Assembly: GCA_022447585.1 (NCBI GenBank)
Contig: JAKVAR010000006.1
Coordinates: 434,001 to 498,000, forward strand
From: Crocinitomicaceae bacterium
Lineage (GTDB): Bacteria; Bacteroidota; Bacteroidia; Flavobacteriales_D; Crocinitomicaceae
DNA length: 64,000 nucleotides
Direction of reading: 5' to 3'
In this document: positions 1 through 9,212 of the stretch, one piece after another
Position numbering within the stretch: position 1 is the first letter of the stretch
Layout of the letters: each line of letters begins with the position of its first letter
The notes under the pieces: generated by a model
What the model was told of the DNA's origin: nothing
The model's database searches: none
The model's input: the letters and a program-made list of their open reading frames with translations, nothing else
Translations under genes and position numbers: made by a program

Positions 1-294
1 GAATATTCAGAGTTAATATTTATTCATTAATCTATGTTTGGATGCGATGAATAGTTAATCATGGAGCTATATCGTATGTGTTTGCTTTCGTTTGAAACAA
101 AGCGTATTCGTGTCGCAAGTATCAAAATGGAAGACGTTTATAAGTAGATCACGCAATAAAAAACTTATTCTTTCGTGATAATAATTAATTAAAATCAATT
201 TTATTTGAACCTTTTAAAGTTTAAATTGTAGATTTTAAAGTGGACTGATATTTTATCGGTACCGGATATTATTTAACTTATTAAACAAAAAAAA
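1..294. other. Intergenic, no gene seen
   Basis: All six frames are closed by stop codons within the first 50 bases, so no truncated gene enters from the left edge. A 28-codon frame at 61-147 has no recognisable content. An 8-bp palindrome CGGTACCG lies at 257-264, about 30 bases before the first gene. I see no convincing promoter. Confidence 0.5.
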
Positions 295-933
295 ATGAAA
301 TCACTCTCCATCTTAATTTTATCAATTGCATCAATCTGGTTTGCTTTAACTTCTTCTATCAACCCAGTATCGTCTAAAAAAAACGGGAAACAATCTGCTG
401 CCATTTATGGCTTAAGTATAAACGTTAGTTCTGAACTTACAACTGAAGGAAGTATTGGGGCCGTTAGTTGGTCCTCCAGTATTACTGAGGAACAAATTGA
501 AAGGATGAGAAAATTTGCAGAAAGTGCTTGTAGCGAAAAGCTTGATGCTGATGTTAGGTGCGTTTATAAATATAATAAAAAAGGGAAAAAGCTTGCTACA
601 CTTGGAAATGGCAATATTGCTGGTATGCCAACAAACTCCTTTAAAAATGCCGTTGAAAGTAACGATGATGACTTATTTATTAGTATTCAAATGCACATGA
701 CTAATGATGGGAAACCACTTAAGGTTGGAAAGAAGAAAAGTACAATACAGCCCAAGGCTTCAGGATTTATAAGAATCTTTGACCGAGAAAAGACCTTGAT
801 TAAGAAAGGAAAATGGTCACAGAGTCTACTTGAGGGTATTGTTAGTCTTGAAGATAAAGACGATGTTCTGACTCCTAACGACATTGAAACGATCTATAAA
901 TATATGATTGAAAATATGATTAAAGATATGTAG
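295..933 (+). CDS. Secreted protein of unknown function
   Basis: A 212-residue protein with an N-terminal hydrophobic segment (residues 4-20) that looks like a signal peptide ending near a TSS motif, so it is probably exported. I do not recognise the family. The mature part contains an amphipathic stretch rich in Glu and Lys around residues 65-85 with two cysteines (CSEKLDADVRC), which could form a disulfide bond outside the cytoplasm. There is no T9SS sorting domain and no lipobox. The start codon follows a long A-run, common in this phylum, with no Shine-Dalgarno sequence. It stands alone: a strong stem-loop follows the stop and the next gene is about 380 bases away. Confidence 0.6.
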   Translation: MKSLSILILSIASIWFALTSSINPVSSKKNGKQSAAIYGLSINVSSELTTEGSIGAVSWSSSITEEQIERMRKFAESACSEKLDADVRCVYKYNKKGKKLATLGNGNIAGMPTNSFKNAVESNDDDLFISIQMHMTNDGKPLKVGKKKSTIQPKASGFIRIFDREKTLIKKGKWSQSLLEGIVSLEDKDDVLTPNDIETIYKYMIENMIKDM

Positions 934-942
934 TTATTCATT

Positions 943-982
943 GATAGTGAAAAGGAGATCATCAGATTTCCTTTTCACTATC
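943..982 (+). terminator. Strong stem-loop after the first gene
   Basis: GATAGTGAAAAGGA (943-956) is followed 12 bases later by its exact reverse complement (969-982), giving a 14-bp perfect stem. It begins 10 bases after the stop codon. There is no T-run behind it, so it could be a terminator lacking the usual tail or an mRNA 3'-end stabiliser. Confidence 0.5.
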
Positions 983-1270
983 GATTCAAATTGAGTTTTG
1001 ATTACCTGTTTATCAGTGAGTTTGGCTCCTGTTTTTCGTAAATAATGTTGCTTTGAATTAAAGGAAATAAGTACAGGTTCAATGGTTTTAGTTTTATGAA
1101 TCAAGGATGTAGTTTATTTTAGAACGGTTCCTTTTTTCTTAAAATGGAGTAAATTTTGAAACAATCGAAGCTAAATTGTTTCGCTATCTTAACTTTTTTA
1201 ACGCTTGAATTATATTTTTCTCAATTCGATAATTAAATGATAAAATAGATGAAATCTTGATTCGTTGTTT
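983..1270. other. Intergenic, nothing recognised
   Basis: AT-rich sequence with stops in all frames. No RNA gene or repeat is recognised. The promoter of the following small gene starts at its right edge. Confidence 0.4.
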
Positions 1271-1301
1271 TTTGACGTCTGAATCAAAAAGGCTATCTTA
1301 A
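1271..1301 (+). promoter_or_regulatory. Putative promoter of DUF5993-dsbB
   Basis: TTTG at 1271-1274 and TATCTTAA at 1294-1301, separated by 19 bases. The Bacteroidota consensus is a -33 TTG/TTTG and a -7 TAnnTTTG, usually 17-23 bases apart; the -7 box here matches 6 of 8. The predicted transcript would begin about ten bases before the ATG at 1318. Confidence 0.4.
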
Positions 1302-1317
1302 AGAAAATTAATTCATT

Positions 1318-1470
1318 ATGAGTCTAATATTTTTGGCATATGGGATTTCATTTGTAATGCTTTTAAAGCAAGATAAAAGAAAATCATACATTTTTTTCGC
1401 AATTGCTAGTATCGCAAGTTTAGGCATGTTTTTTTACCATACCGATTCCACACTAAATTTAAGCTTCTAA
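1318..1470 (+). CDS. Small membrane protein, DUF5993-like, DsbB partner
   Basis: A 50-codon frame, ATG to TAA. Two hydrophobic segments (about residues 2-17 and 23-40) are split by a charged stretch KQDKRK, so it should be a two-helix inner-membrane protein. The C-terminus FYHTDSTLNLSF resembles the His-x-Thr-Asp...Leu-x-Leu ending that I associate with DUF5993, a family of about 50 residues commonly found next to dsbB. The stop lies four bases before the dsbB ATG, so the two are almost certainly co-translated. Its role is not established; helping DsbB fold or bind quinone is a guess from context. Confidence 0.65.
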   Translation: MSLIFLAYGISFVMLLKQDKRKSYIFFAIASIASLGMFFYHTDSTLNLSF

Positions 1471-1474
1471 ACCT

Positions 1475-2002
1475 ATGAAACTATTAAAATACTTGAATAG
1501 TGCATGTATACTTATAGTTTGTAGTATTTTACTTGGCGCGCTTTATTTTCAGTTCGGACTTAGTGAAGATCCGTGCCCATTATGTCTTTTGCAACGTATG
1601 GGTATGATAGGTGTTATTTTTGGGCTTTCACTCAATGTATTTTTTGGGTTCGATGCAAAACACTTCAGTGTAGTAATTGTTTCAGCACTTATTGGCATAT
1701 TATTTTCTGGCAGGCAAGTACTTTTACATATTTGTCCAGTAGATGGTGACACGGGATACGGAACACCGTTTTTTGGAATGCATTTATACTCTTGGGGCGT
1801 ACTTATCTTTGTAGCCAGTATTTTGGGCTCCGCTTTGTTTTTGCTATTTCATGAAAGGTTTAAAAGGGAATCGAATCCTACTCCGCTAAACTTTGAAAGG
1901 TATTCAGTCTATTTAGCGACTTTAATTATTTTCGTAAATGTAATTGCTACAGTTTTTGAATGTCAACTTGGACCTTGTTGCGAAAACGGACCTTGTACAT
2001 AA
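1475..2002 (+). CDS. dsbB: Disulfide bond formation protein B
   Basis: DsbB reoxidises the periplasmic thiol oxidase DsbA and passes the electrons to membrane quinone. The 175-residue protein has four predicted membrane helices. The first active-site pair is CPLC at 34-37, followed by LQRM with the conserved Gln-Arg that in DsbB contacts quinone. The second region is unusual: one cysteine at 87 (HICPVD) and a cysteine-rich tail with C163, C168, C169 and C174. Classical DsbB instead carries its second pair in a periplasmic loop, so here C87 and tail cysteines may share that job. No dsbA is in the window. It follows the DUF5993-like ORF by four bases. Confidence 0.88.
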   Translation: MKLLKYLNSACILIVCSILLGALYFQFGLSEDPCPLCLLQRMGMIGVIFGLSLNVFFGFDAKHFSVVIVSALIGILFSGRQVLLHICPVDGDTGYGTPFFGMHLYSWGVLIFVASILGSALFLLFHERFKRESNPTPLNFERYSVYLATLIIFVNVIATVFECQLGPCCENGPCT

Positions 2003-2358
2003 ACATTGAGTTTTGGATGGAAAAAGCGGGCGCAAAATTATGTCTGTGCGACAAAGGAATCAACTCAATTAAGAAATTTCAAAATCTACCAAATTCCATT
2101 TTTCGTTGGAAACAATAAAGGCTTTCTACTTTCAGTTTTATTTTGAACTGAGTATAAGAGACTACAACTAGTACTAGTTTATATTAGCATTTATCAAGCG
2201 TATACCTTGGCAGTTATCATCATGAACTCGATCGCTTAGCCCTTTTTATTTAGGGACTTATACGGAGTAAAACAGCAGTGTCCATGTAAGAAATGCATTG
2301 ACTAAAATCGTTTAATTTATATTAATTCCTTTGATTAATCGTCACTAGGGAAATGATG
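2003..2358. other. Intergenic between convergent genes
   Basis: About 356 bases between dsbB (plus) and the 3' end of the adhesin operon (minus). Stops in all frames; no clear terminator hairpin, RNA gene or repeat recognised. Confidence 0.4.
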
Positions 2359-4464
2359 TTATTTGGAATCAATGTTAAAACCTTCTCCCACAACTCTAAA
2401 TGATGTTCTTCTATTTCTTTGGTGATAACTGTCTTTAAGCTTAGAATCCTCTTCTGAATCAATAAATTCTTGGGTTAGAATTATACGATTACCATTTTCA
2501 TCGAGAACAGGTTTTTTATCATCACCTTTCAGATAATTCGGTTGACTTTCTCCATAACCAGTGGCAATCAGTCTTTCTTTATCTATTCCTTTCTTAATTA
2601 AATAGTCTACACAAGATTTAGCGCGTTGTTCTGATAATCTTTGATTGTAATTGTCTGTCCCACGATAATCTGTGTGTGAGCTAATCTCAACAACCAAGTT
2701 GTCATTAAGAAGTAAAAACTCTTTTAATTCATCCAATACCTGTTGGGAAATCGGTCTTAATTTTGCCGAATTTAGATCGTACTCGATACCTTCAATTTCG
2801 ATTTCTTCAGTAGGAATAGGCCTTAAATAGAAGTCGTGCTGCAACGTTGTAGTAATTGTTATCGGTTTTGTATCGATCGAAGTTGCATCGGCGAAATATT
2901 TTGGTTTAGTTGCCTTTATAAAAAGCTCCTGGTTTTGTTGCAGGCTTGAATGATAATATCCTTTTTCATCTGTTTTAATTTCAAAAGGGTCCATTTTGAA
3001 TTCTATGTCTTTAAATGTGATCGTAGAATTCGGAATGATTTCATCTGTTTCTGAGTCGAAAACATAGCCTTCTATAGCAATTTGAATGGGTTCATTAGTA
3101 ACTTCATAAATGTTATAGCAATGACCGTTTGGACAGTCTTCTCGATCACTAGAAAAGTAACCGGTTTGTATAAAGTCATCCCAAATCAAATAGGCATCGT
3201 CTTTACTCGAATTAATGGGAAACCCGAGATTTATTGGTTTTTCGAAACTCTTATTTTGTTTATTGAATTTACTCATAAAATTATCTAGTCCACCAATCGA
3301 ATTATGCCCCTTAGAACTAAAAAATAATGTGGATGATATTTCATGCATAAACGGACTTTGTTCATCTAATTCTGAGTTGATTGGTCGTCCTAGATTACTT
3401 GCTTCTCCTGTAACATTGCCATTTTCGTCTAGTTCAATTTGCCACAGATCTAATCCGCCTTGCCCTCCAGGTCGGTCACTGGCAAAATACAATGTTTTAC
3501 CATCCATCGAAACGAATGGGTTTATACTTTTGTAGCCAGGTACATTAACGCTTTCTGGTAGCGTAAAAGACTCATAAAATTTGAAATCTACCATTCGTGC
3601 CAAGTGAATCTTCTGATCCTTTGGATTAGCATCATTCCAGCGATTATAGTAAATGATGTTTTTAGGGCTATAATATCCAGATGCGTCATGTTGCGCAGAG
3701 TTTAATGGTCGGCCAAAATTTGTAGCTTCCTTCCAATCTCCTGACGAGTTTTGTTCTGTCCAATATATATCACATAAAAATTCACTTTGTTGCTTTTTAG
3801 GATCAAAAATAACACCTCCTTTTCTGGCACTAGAAAACATTAAGCGATCTTCCTTTCCGAAGAACATAGGTGCAAATGAAGAGGTGCCTTTATTAAAAAC
3901 CGCAGTGTCCAATAACTCAACAATGACCTCCTTTTTTAAGTTTGTTTCGTCTAAAGCATAATAACACCCGGTTATTAGAAGTTGCGCACTTCGCAATAAA
4001 GAGTCTGAGTAATTATCGGATTGAATGTAACTTTCAAATAATTGTATGGCTTCTTGATGATCATTTACATTCATTTTCGCCACGGCATAATTGTATAAAT
4101 CATCTGGAAATGAAGTGAAATTAGAGGTTTCTTCAAATGCGCCAACAGCTTTTTTATAGTCAAATGTTCTCGAATAACATGTTGCTATTTGATGCAAGAG
4201 GTAATCTTTAAGCGGAACTTTACGATCCGGACTAATTTCCAATTCTTTGTTTTTAATTTTTAATTTGGAAACCTCAATTTCATAAGGTATGGTTATCGTT
4301 TCTATTCCAGCCGAGTCACTCAGTGCTTTTTGATAATTCAATAGAGCATTATGATAATCCTCCTTTACAAAGAAATTATCAGCGTGGTATAAATACACTT
4401 TCCTAGCTTGTGCACTACTGATAAAAGGAATAATAAGAAGTAATATAAATAGAAACTTTTTCAT
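2359..4464 (-). CDS. OmpA-family protein with TPR and PD40 propeller
   Basis: A 701-residue outer-membrane-associated protein that probably anchors a T9SS surface complex to peptidoglycan. A signal peptide (residues 1-20) is followed by a TPR-like helical region (about 20-190, including YHNALLNYQKAL), a set of PD40/WD40-like beta-propeller repeats (about 190-450, with typical LYFASDRPGGQGGLDLW and LFFSSKGHNSIGGLDNF), a carboxypeptidase-regulatory-like beta sandwich (about 455-545), and a C-terminal OmpA domain (about 565-690) carrying the peptidoglycan-binding pattern SHTDYRGT and NQRLSEQRAKSC. This architecture is the usual third member of PorP/SprF cassettes and resembles PorE. It is the last gene of the minus-strand operon, ten bases after a PorP gene. 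Confidence 0.88.
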   Translation of the reverse strand: MKKFLFILLLIIPFISSAQARKVYLYHADNFFVKEDYHNALLNYQKALSDSAGIETITIPYEIEVSKLKIKNKELEISPDRKVPLKDYLLHQIATCYSRTFDYKKAVGAFEETSNFTSFPDDLYNYAVAKMNVNDHQEAIQLFESYIQSDNYSDSLLRSAQLLITGCYYALDETNLKKEVIVELLDTAVFNKGTSSFAPMFFGKEDRLMFSSARKGGVIFDPKKQQSEFLCDIYWTEQNSSGDWKEATNFGRPLNSAQHDASGYYSPKNIIYYNRWNDANPKDQKIHLARMVDFKFYESFTLPESVNVPGYKSINPFVSMDGKTLYFASDRPGGQGGLDLWQIELDENGNVTGEASNLGRPINSELDEQSPFMHEISSTLFFSSKGHNSIGGLDNFMSKFNKQNKSFEKPINLGFPINSSKDDAYLIWDDFIQTGYFSSDREDCPNGHCYNIYEVTNEPIQIAIEGYVFDSETDEIIPNSTITFKDIEFKMDPFEIKTDEKGYYHSSLQQNQELFIKATKPKYFADATSIDTKPITITTTLQHDFYLRPIPTEEIEIEGIEYDLNSAKLRPISQQVLDELKEFLLLNDNLVVEISSHTDYRGTDNYNQRLSEQRAKSCVDYLIKKGIDKERLIATGYGESQPNYLKGDDKKPVLDENGNRIILTQEFIDSEEDSKLKDSYHQRNRRTSFRVVGEGFNIDSK

Positions 4465-4474
4465 AAATTACACA

Positions 4475-5467
4475 TTACAGACGTGGACAGATTTTAGCCG
4501 TATTTGGTTTTTTCTTTTGATTGACATAAGTGACGGAAATTTCGAAACCACCCCTTCCTGTTGAGGCGGTGGATAGCGATGAGACATTTACGTCATAACC
4601 TATTTTCGCTACTATGTTCTCCATTTTCGCGCCTACAGAGAGGATCATCGCATCTTTTGCTCTATATACTACACCTCCGACAAGAAACATATCGCTACCT
4701 TTTAAGTAATATCCAGCATCCAAAGCGTAAGATTGTTCCCAGAATTTTTGCTGATGCATAATGAGTACTTTAGGTATTAAATAGAATAATTCCGTTATGT
4801 TAATGCGTGTACCAGCATGCGCGTAATACCTTATGGGTAGCCTGTTGTTTTGGTCGAAAAAAGTTTCTTGGGGCGTAGTTAGGTTAAATGCTGAAACTCC
4901 AACGAAAGGGTTAAGCCTGCTTTCTTCTTTTGCATAAAAATACATGAATCCTGCGTTTAAGACAGGTGTAAGCATAGATTGCCCTGAAAACGACTCGTTC
5001 GGGTCAATCGTTTGATTAAATTCACCTCCATTAGTTGTAGTGTACTGATTATTGTAAGATAGTAATTTGTATTCTATGGTTTTTTGAGTAATACCTCCTT
5101 GTAAACCGAATGATATGTTGTGAAACTTAGTACGATCTACAGATGTAGTATATGCAGCAGATAATGTTCCTTGCAAACTATTGAAGTTTCCAATTCCTGC
5201 TCTAAAATTTGAAACTTGTACTCCGAAGCCCCACTTTTTATAAGGTAAATCGAAACTAATCAGACCGGTTTGATAAGGCCTATAATTTACTGATTTCCAT
5301 TGTGTCCGATATTGACCATGAAGCCGCCAGTTTCCTTCAAAAACTCCTGTCATTGCGGGATTCAAAAATAACGGTGCAGCATCATATAATGAAAGATGAG
5401 CATCTTGAGCCTTTATCGTTAAGGATTGAATAAAGACAATAAATATTAGGATCGTTTTTTTCATCAT
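4475..5467 (-). CDS. PorP/SprF family T9SS outer-membrane protein (second copy)
   Basis: A 330-residue predicted outer-membrane beta barrel with signal peptide (MMKKTILIFIVFIQSLTIKAQ). The N-terminal mature sequence AAPLFLNPAMTGVFEGNWRLHGQYRTQW is the family hallmark (Asn-Pro-Ala...Tyr-Arg-x-Gln-Trp). In Flavobacterium, SprF is needed for secretion and attachment of its partner adhesin SprB, so this protein most likely serves the adhesin encoded two bases upstream. Two adjacent ATG codons (5467 and 5464) are possible starts. It is a paralogue of the 9213-10181 gene. Confidence 0.9.
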   Translation of the reverse strand: MMKKTILIFIVFIQSLTIKAQDAHLSLYDAAPLFLNPAMTGVFEGNWRLHGQYRTQWKSVNYRPYQTGLISFDLPYKKWGFGVQVSNFRAGIGNFNSLQGTLSAAYTTSVDRTKFHNISFGLQGGITQKTIEYKLLSYNNQYTTTNGGEFNQTIDPNESFSGQSMLTPVLNAGFMYFYAKEESRLNPFVGVSAFNLTTPQETFFDQNNRLPIRYYAHAGTRINITELFYLIPKVLIMHQQKFWEQSYALDAGYYLKGSDMFLVGGVVYRAKDAMILSVGAKMENIVAKIGYDVNVSSLSTASTGRGGFEISVTYVNQKKKPNTAKICPRL

Positions 5468-5469
5468 AA

Positions 5470-8400
5470 TTATCTCATTAAGGTTACGTCACCTGATTTC
5501 TTAATAATTTGATCATTCGCAAGGGTAACGACAAAGGTCCATGTATAAACTCCAATTGGAGCATTTTGACCTTTATAAGTACCATCCCAACCAATGGAAG
5601 CATCGTTTGATGTAAAAATCAATTCTCCCCAATTGTCATAAATATTAAAGACCACATCTTTAAAGGGACCACCTCGAATTATAAAAATGTCATTTTCACC
5701 GTCAGCATTAGGAGTAAAACCAGTTGGCAATACAGGTGGAAGTGCAATATTTATTATCCGTTCCAGAGAGTCAATGCAACCTTTATCATCGCTTACTACT
5801 AAAAGAATGGTATAAGCGCCTCCGTTGTCATAATTGTGAACGGGATTAATAGAATTAGATGCTTCATTATCACCAAAATCCCAGAACCAATCGGTTAATA
5901 CATTTCCAGAAGAGGCGTCAAAGAAGTTTACATTTTCTGAAACGAGTGCTGGGTTCGGATTGAAATTGAATTCAGCTTGAGGGGAAGGGTTGACGAAAAG
6001 TGTCATTACAGTATCATCTACACAATTGAGATCAGAGGAAACTGTGAGGTTAACTAATTGATTTCCAGAATTACTGTAGGTGTAGGTTGGGTTTTGCTCT
6101 GCTGATACTGATGTGCCAAAATCATATAACCAATTGTTAATTGTTCCGCTTGAAATATTCGATAAGTCAGTAAATGTAATAGGTGTATTTTCGCAAACTA
6201 TGGTAGGTTCGAAATCTGCAACAGGAACCGGATGTACTGTAACAGGAAGGGTTATCGTATCATAACATCCATTACTTTCCCCTACAATTAGAGTAACATC
6301 AATCGTATCAGCAAAGGAATACGTATGAATTGGGTTAGCTGTAATTGATGATATTGCGTCTCCAAAATCCCAATCCCAACTGTCAATTGACCCTGAGGAT
6401 GCCGAAGATAAATCATTAAATGTTGTATTATTTCCTAAACAAACAGTTGTTGAACTAAAATTAGCAACTGGCGAAGGTTTAAATGTGACGATAACATTAT
6501 CATTTACAGGAGGACAACCAAAAACACTCGCTGATGTTAAAATAAGATTTACCGAGCCATTAGATATGTCATCTGCTGAAGGACTATAACTTGCTGAAAT
6601 GGTACTATCATTTGGAATGAATGATCCTGTTCCTAAAGTGGACCATATAACTGATGTATCTTGACCAGATATTGTTCCGTTGAGACCTACAGTTTCGTTA
6701 TTGCAATACTCCATATCTAGGCCGGCGTTTAACGTAGGTGGATCAATGAAATGAATTCTAAGGGAATCATTAATTACCGGACAAATTCCAGCGTTTGACT
6801 CTAGGAATACATCGATATAACCGACCGTTGTGTCAAGTGCTGATATGTTATATTGTGTGTTAATATTTCCAGGTAAAACAATGTTTCCCAATCCATTTGT
6901 ACTCCACGTTGGAGTGTATCCTGTTGAAATTTGACCATCAAGATTGAGAACACTTAAATTCGAACAAATGGAATCATTTGATAAAATATTAACTGCCGGT
7001 GGATCTAAAAATGTAATAAGTATACTATCGGATTCAGCGAGGCAACCACCATTATTAGTAGAAGATAAATACAGCTGAATTGAATTACCAATAGTGTCGT
7101 TTGAACTTACATTATAAGTTGAAATTGGGTTTTGTGAGGTTGGCGAAAATGCTCCTGATCCCGATGTTGACCATTCACCTGACATTGTAGCTCCTGAAAT
7201 TGAACCATTTAAGTCAATTGTATTTACACTAGAGCAAAGGACTAAATCATTACCAGCATTGACTAACGGAGAAGGAGTAAAGTAAATAATAACTGAATCG
7301 ACATCATTTGGACAGCTAAAGACACTTCCAGCGGAAGTTAGAAACAAAACAACACTGTCTTGTCCTAAATCGGCGGGTGAAGGCGTATAAGTTGTTGAAA
7401 GGCTTCCAGGATTACCAAATGCTCCTCCGGACCCTCCAGACCAAGAACCCCCGGCTGCAAATTGAACAGAACCTGCTATTGGTATGGTTGTTAAATTGTT
7501 TTTACAGTAACTACTATCGGATCCTGCTTGTGCATTAGGTGATTGAATAAAAGTTATTTCCATTGTATCAGTAATTGGCTCACAATTACCGGTTGATGAC
7601 AAAACAAAAGTTAATTCGCCTTGTGCATAATCACTAGGACTGGGGTTATAAGAAGTAATTAGATTCGTAGGGTTGTTTAAGATACCTGTTCCATTTAGAA
7701 TTGTCCATTCACCAGTTGTAGTCCCTCCGGTTACACTTCCGCTCAAGTTGATTGAAGGTTCACCATCACAAACGGTTACATCTGCGCCGGCATCAGTAAT
7801 TACTTTACGATAAAAGGAGGATAAATAATGGTACAAACATCCGGTTGTTGACCCTCCATTAATTACGCCTAAGGAAAAGAATCCGGCAGAATTGGTAATT
7901 GTATATTGATTACCTACTCCAATATCACTTACAGGATAGTCTATTTGAGTTCCTACCCACCCAGGCATACCTGGAACTGGATTAAAAACACCTGCGGGTA
8001 TTGTGCCCGGTCCAGGGGATATTGAAAATGATGATTCATCGCCCGCTTCGCACAAGATGTTTAACAAGAATTGTTGTGCATTATTTCTTGATAGTGATAC
8101 TTCATCAGACCCTGCACAATTGAGAGGTGGCAATATTGCCATACCTAATTCACAGCCATAACCAGACATATGCACTACATAAACCGGTTTATCTGATCTA
8201 ACTGAAGTCAATAATTCGTCAATCGAATATTGTATTGTTTCACCTTGATTCATCAATTGAGTTGTTGCAACACCATCATCTATTGTTACAGTAGTAAAGT
8301 TTTCAGCTGCAATAATGAAAATTGATTCATTTGACCCCGTATTTAAGAAGCCTTTATTGATGATATAGTCGTTTCCGATTACATCTGTAGGTACAATTTG

Positions 8401-9201
8401 ATCTCCCATTAAATCAAAACATCCACCGCCTCCTGAGGGGTTTACCGAATCATCATTAACTGTGATTGAAACCGGTTTGTCCGAAAAGACGATTGAACCA
8501 CTTAAACTGGACCCTGGATTACTTGTTGTCATTACAACATTTTCACAGGTGTATACGTTACCTGCCAAGGGAAGCACAACACTATAGGTTATGTCGGCTG
8601 GATGTCCAACGACATCACAATTTGGTTTGATATAAATTGTGGTATTATCCTCTGTAGCGACTACAGAAAAGAATTGTCGGGGATCAGTAACTACACCATC
8701 CCCATTTCGATCATTCGTTAAGTCGCGGTTATTCCAAATCGTTTGAAATGGCGTGACGAACTCAACCCCCATTCCGTTTTGTCCTTTCAATGAATATGTT
8801 TCAGGATTATTCGGTGTACCAGGAGTAATATTTATTAAGTCTGATATGAAGTCATAAACCACCGTTATCTTTTCATCTGAAGTAATTTTAAATCCACTTG
8901 TTAAAATAACATCAGCAGGTTTACTTTCAATATCCAGAACTTTGTGGCTCATGGGAACATCGGCAAGAGAGTTTGCTGGAACTAAGAAAGTTGTATCATA
9001 ACCCAATGCTGGTAATTGAATCCTAACATTCGTCGGGTTGTTAAATGTAGAAACACGAAAGGCCATCTGGGTGTTTCCGTCATGATCTGGTGTTACCCAT
9101 GGTGCGGCAAACCAAAAGACAGTGTCGATTTGAGCATTTACAGAGGTAAAGCTAATCTTAAATAAGAATAGTATAACAACGATATATTTCAAAAATTTCA
9201 T
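5470..9201 (-). CDS. Giant T9SS adhesin, IgGFc-binding-like head, PKD, type B sorting domain
   Basis: A 1243-residue surface protein. After the signal peptide (1-23) comes an N-terminal domain (about 24-465) that opens IDTVFWFAAPWVTP and contains repeated 'KPVSITVNDDSV / KPVYVVHMSGYGCELGMAILPP' elements; this resembles the IgGFc_binding domain family. Five modules of about 85 residues follow (AGxDxxxC...LxGxxxG...GxWS...YxPSxxD...GxC...D), then three PKD domains (about 930-1155, each with W-x-W/Y-DFG and HTY/YTY signatures). It ends in a gliding-motility-associated type B C-terminal domain (FTPNADGENDIF, IYDNWGELIF, WDGTYKG), the T9SS export signal. Paralogue of the 10181-13606 adhesin. Function beyond adhesion or appendage formation is inference; ligand unknown. 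Confidence 0.88.
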   Translation of the reverse strand: MKFLKYIVVILFLFKISFTSVNAQIDTVFWFAAPWVTPDHDGNTQMAFRVSTFNNPTNVRIQLPALGYDTTFLVPANSLADVPMSHKVLDIESKPADVILTSGFKITSDEKITVVYDFISDLINITPGTPNNPETYSLKGQNGMGVEFVTPFQTIWNNRDLTNDRNGDGVVTDPRQFFSVVATEDNTTIYIKPNCDVVGHPADITYSVVLPLAGNVYTCENVVMTTSNPGSSLSGSIVFSDKPVSITVNDDSVNPSGGGGCFDLMGDQIVPTDVIGNDYIINKGFLNTGSNESIFIIAAENFTTVTIDDGVATTQLMNQGETIQYSIDELLTSVRSDKPVYVVHMSGYGCELGMAILPPLNCAGSDEVSLSRNNAQQFLLNILCEAGDESSFSISPGPGTIPAGVFNPVPGMPGWVGTQIDYPVSDIGVGNQYTITNSAGFFSLGVINGGSTTGCLYHYLSSFYRKVITDAGADVTVCDGEPSINLSGSVTGGTTTGEWTILNGTGILNNPTNLITSYNPSPSDYAQGELTFVLSSTGNCEPITDTMEITFIQSPNAQAGSDSSYCKNNLTTIPIAGSVQFAAGGSWSGGSGGAFGNPGSLSTTYTPSPADLGQDSVVLFLTSAGSVFSCPNDVDSVIIYFTPSPLVNAGNDLVLCSSVNTIDLNGSISGATMSGEWSTSGSGAFSPTSQNPISTYNVSSNDTIGNSIQLYLSSTNNGGCLAESDSILITFLDPPAVNILSNDSICSNLSVLNLDGQISTGYTPTWSTNGLGNIVLPGNINTQYNISALDTTVGYIDVFLESNAGICPVINDSLRIHFIDPPTLNAGLDMEYCNNETVGLNGTISGQDTSVIWSTLGTGSFIPNDSTISASYSPSADDISNGSVNLILTSASVFGCPPVNDNVIVTFKPSPVANFSSTTVCLGNNTTFNDLSSASSGSIDSWDWDFGDAISSITANPIHTYSFADTIDVTLIVGESNGCYDTITLPVTVHPVPVADFEPTIVCENTPITFTDLSNISSGTINNWLYDFGTSVSAEQNPTYTYSNSGNQLVNLTVSSDLNCVDDTVMTLFVNPSPQAEFNFNPNPALVSENVNFFDASSGNVLTDWFWDFGDNEASNSINPVHNYDNGGAYTILLVVSDDKGCIDSLERIINIALPPVLPTGFTPNADGENDIFIIRGGPFKDVVFNIYDNWGELIFTSNDASIGWDGTYKGQNAPIGVYTWTFVVTLANDQIIKKSGDVTLMR
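6476..7803 (-). repeat. Five tandem cysteine-framed modules in adhesin 2
   Basis: Protein-level repeats of about 85 residues, starting at AGADVTVC, AGSDSSYC, AGNDLVLC, ILSNDSIC and AGLDMEYC. Each has one cysteine near its start and one near its end (SxxGxCxxxxD), suggesting one disulfide per immunoglobulin-like module. The copies have diverged at DNA level. Confidence 0.75.
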
Positions 9202-9212
9202 AGAATGAATGA

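Noticed and set aside
61-147. Small ORF of 28 codons near the left edge
   Set aside because: Too short, no family resemblance and no promoter or ribosome binding site.
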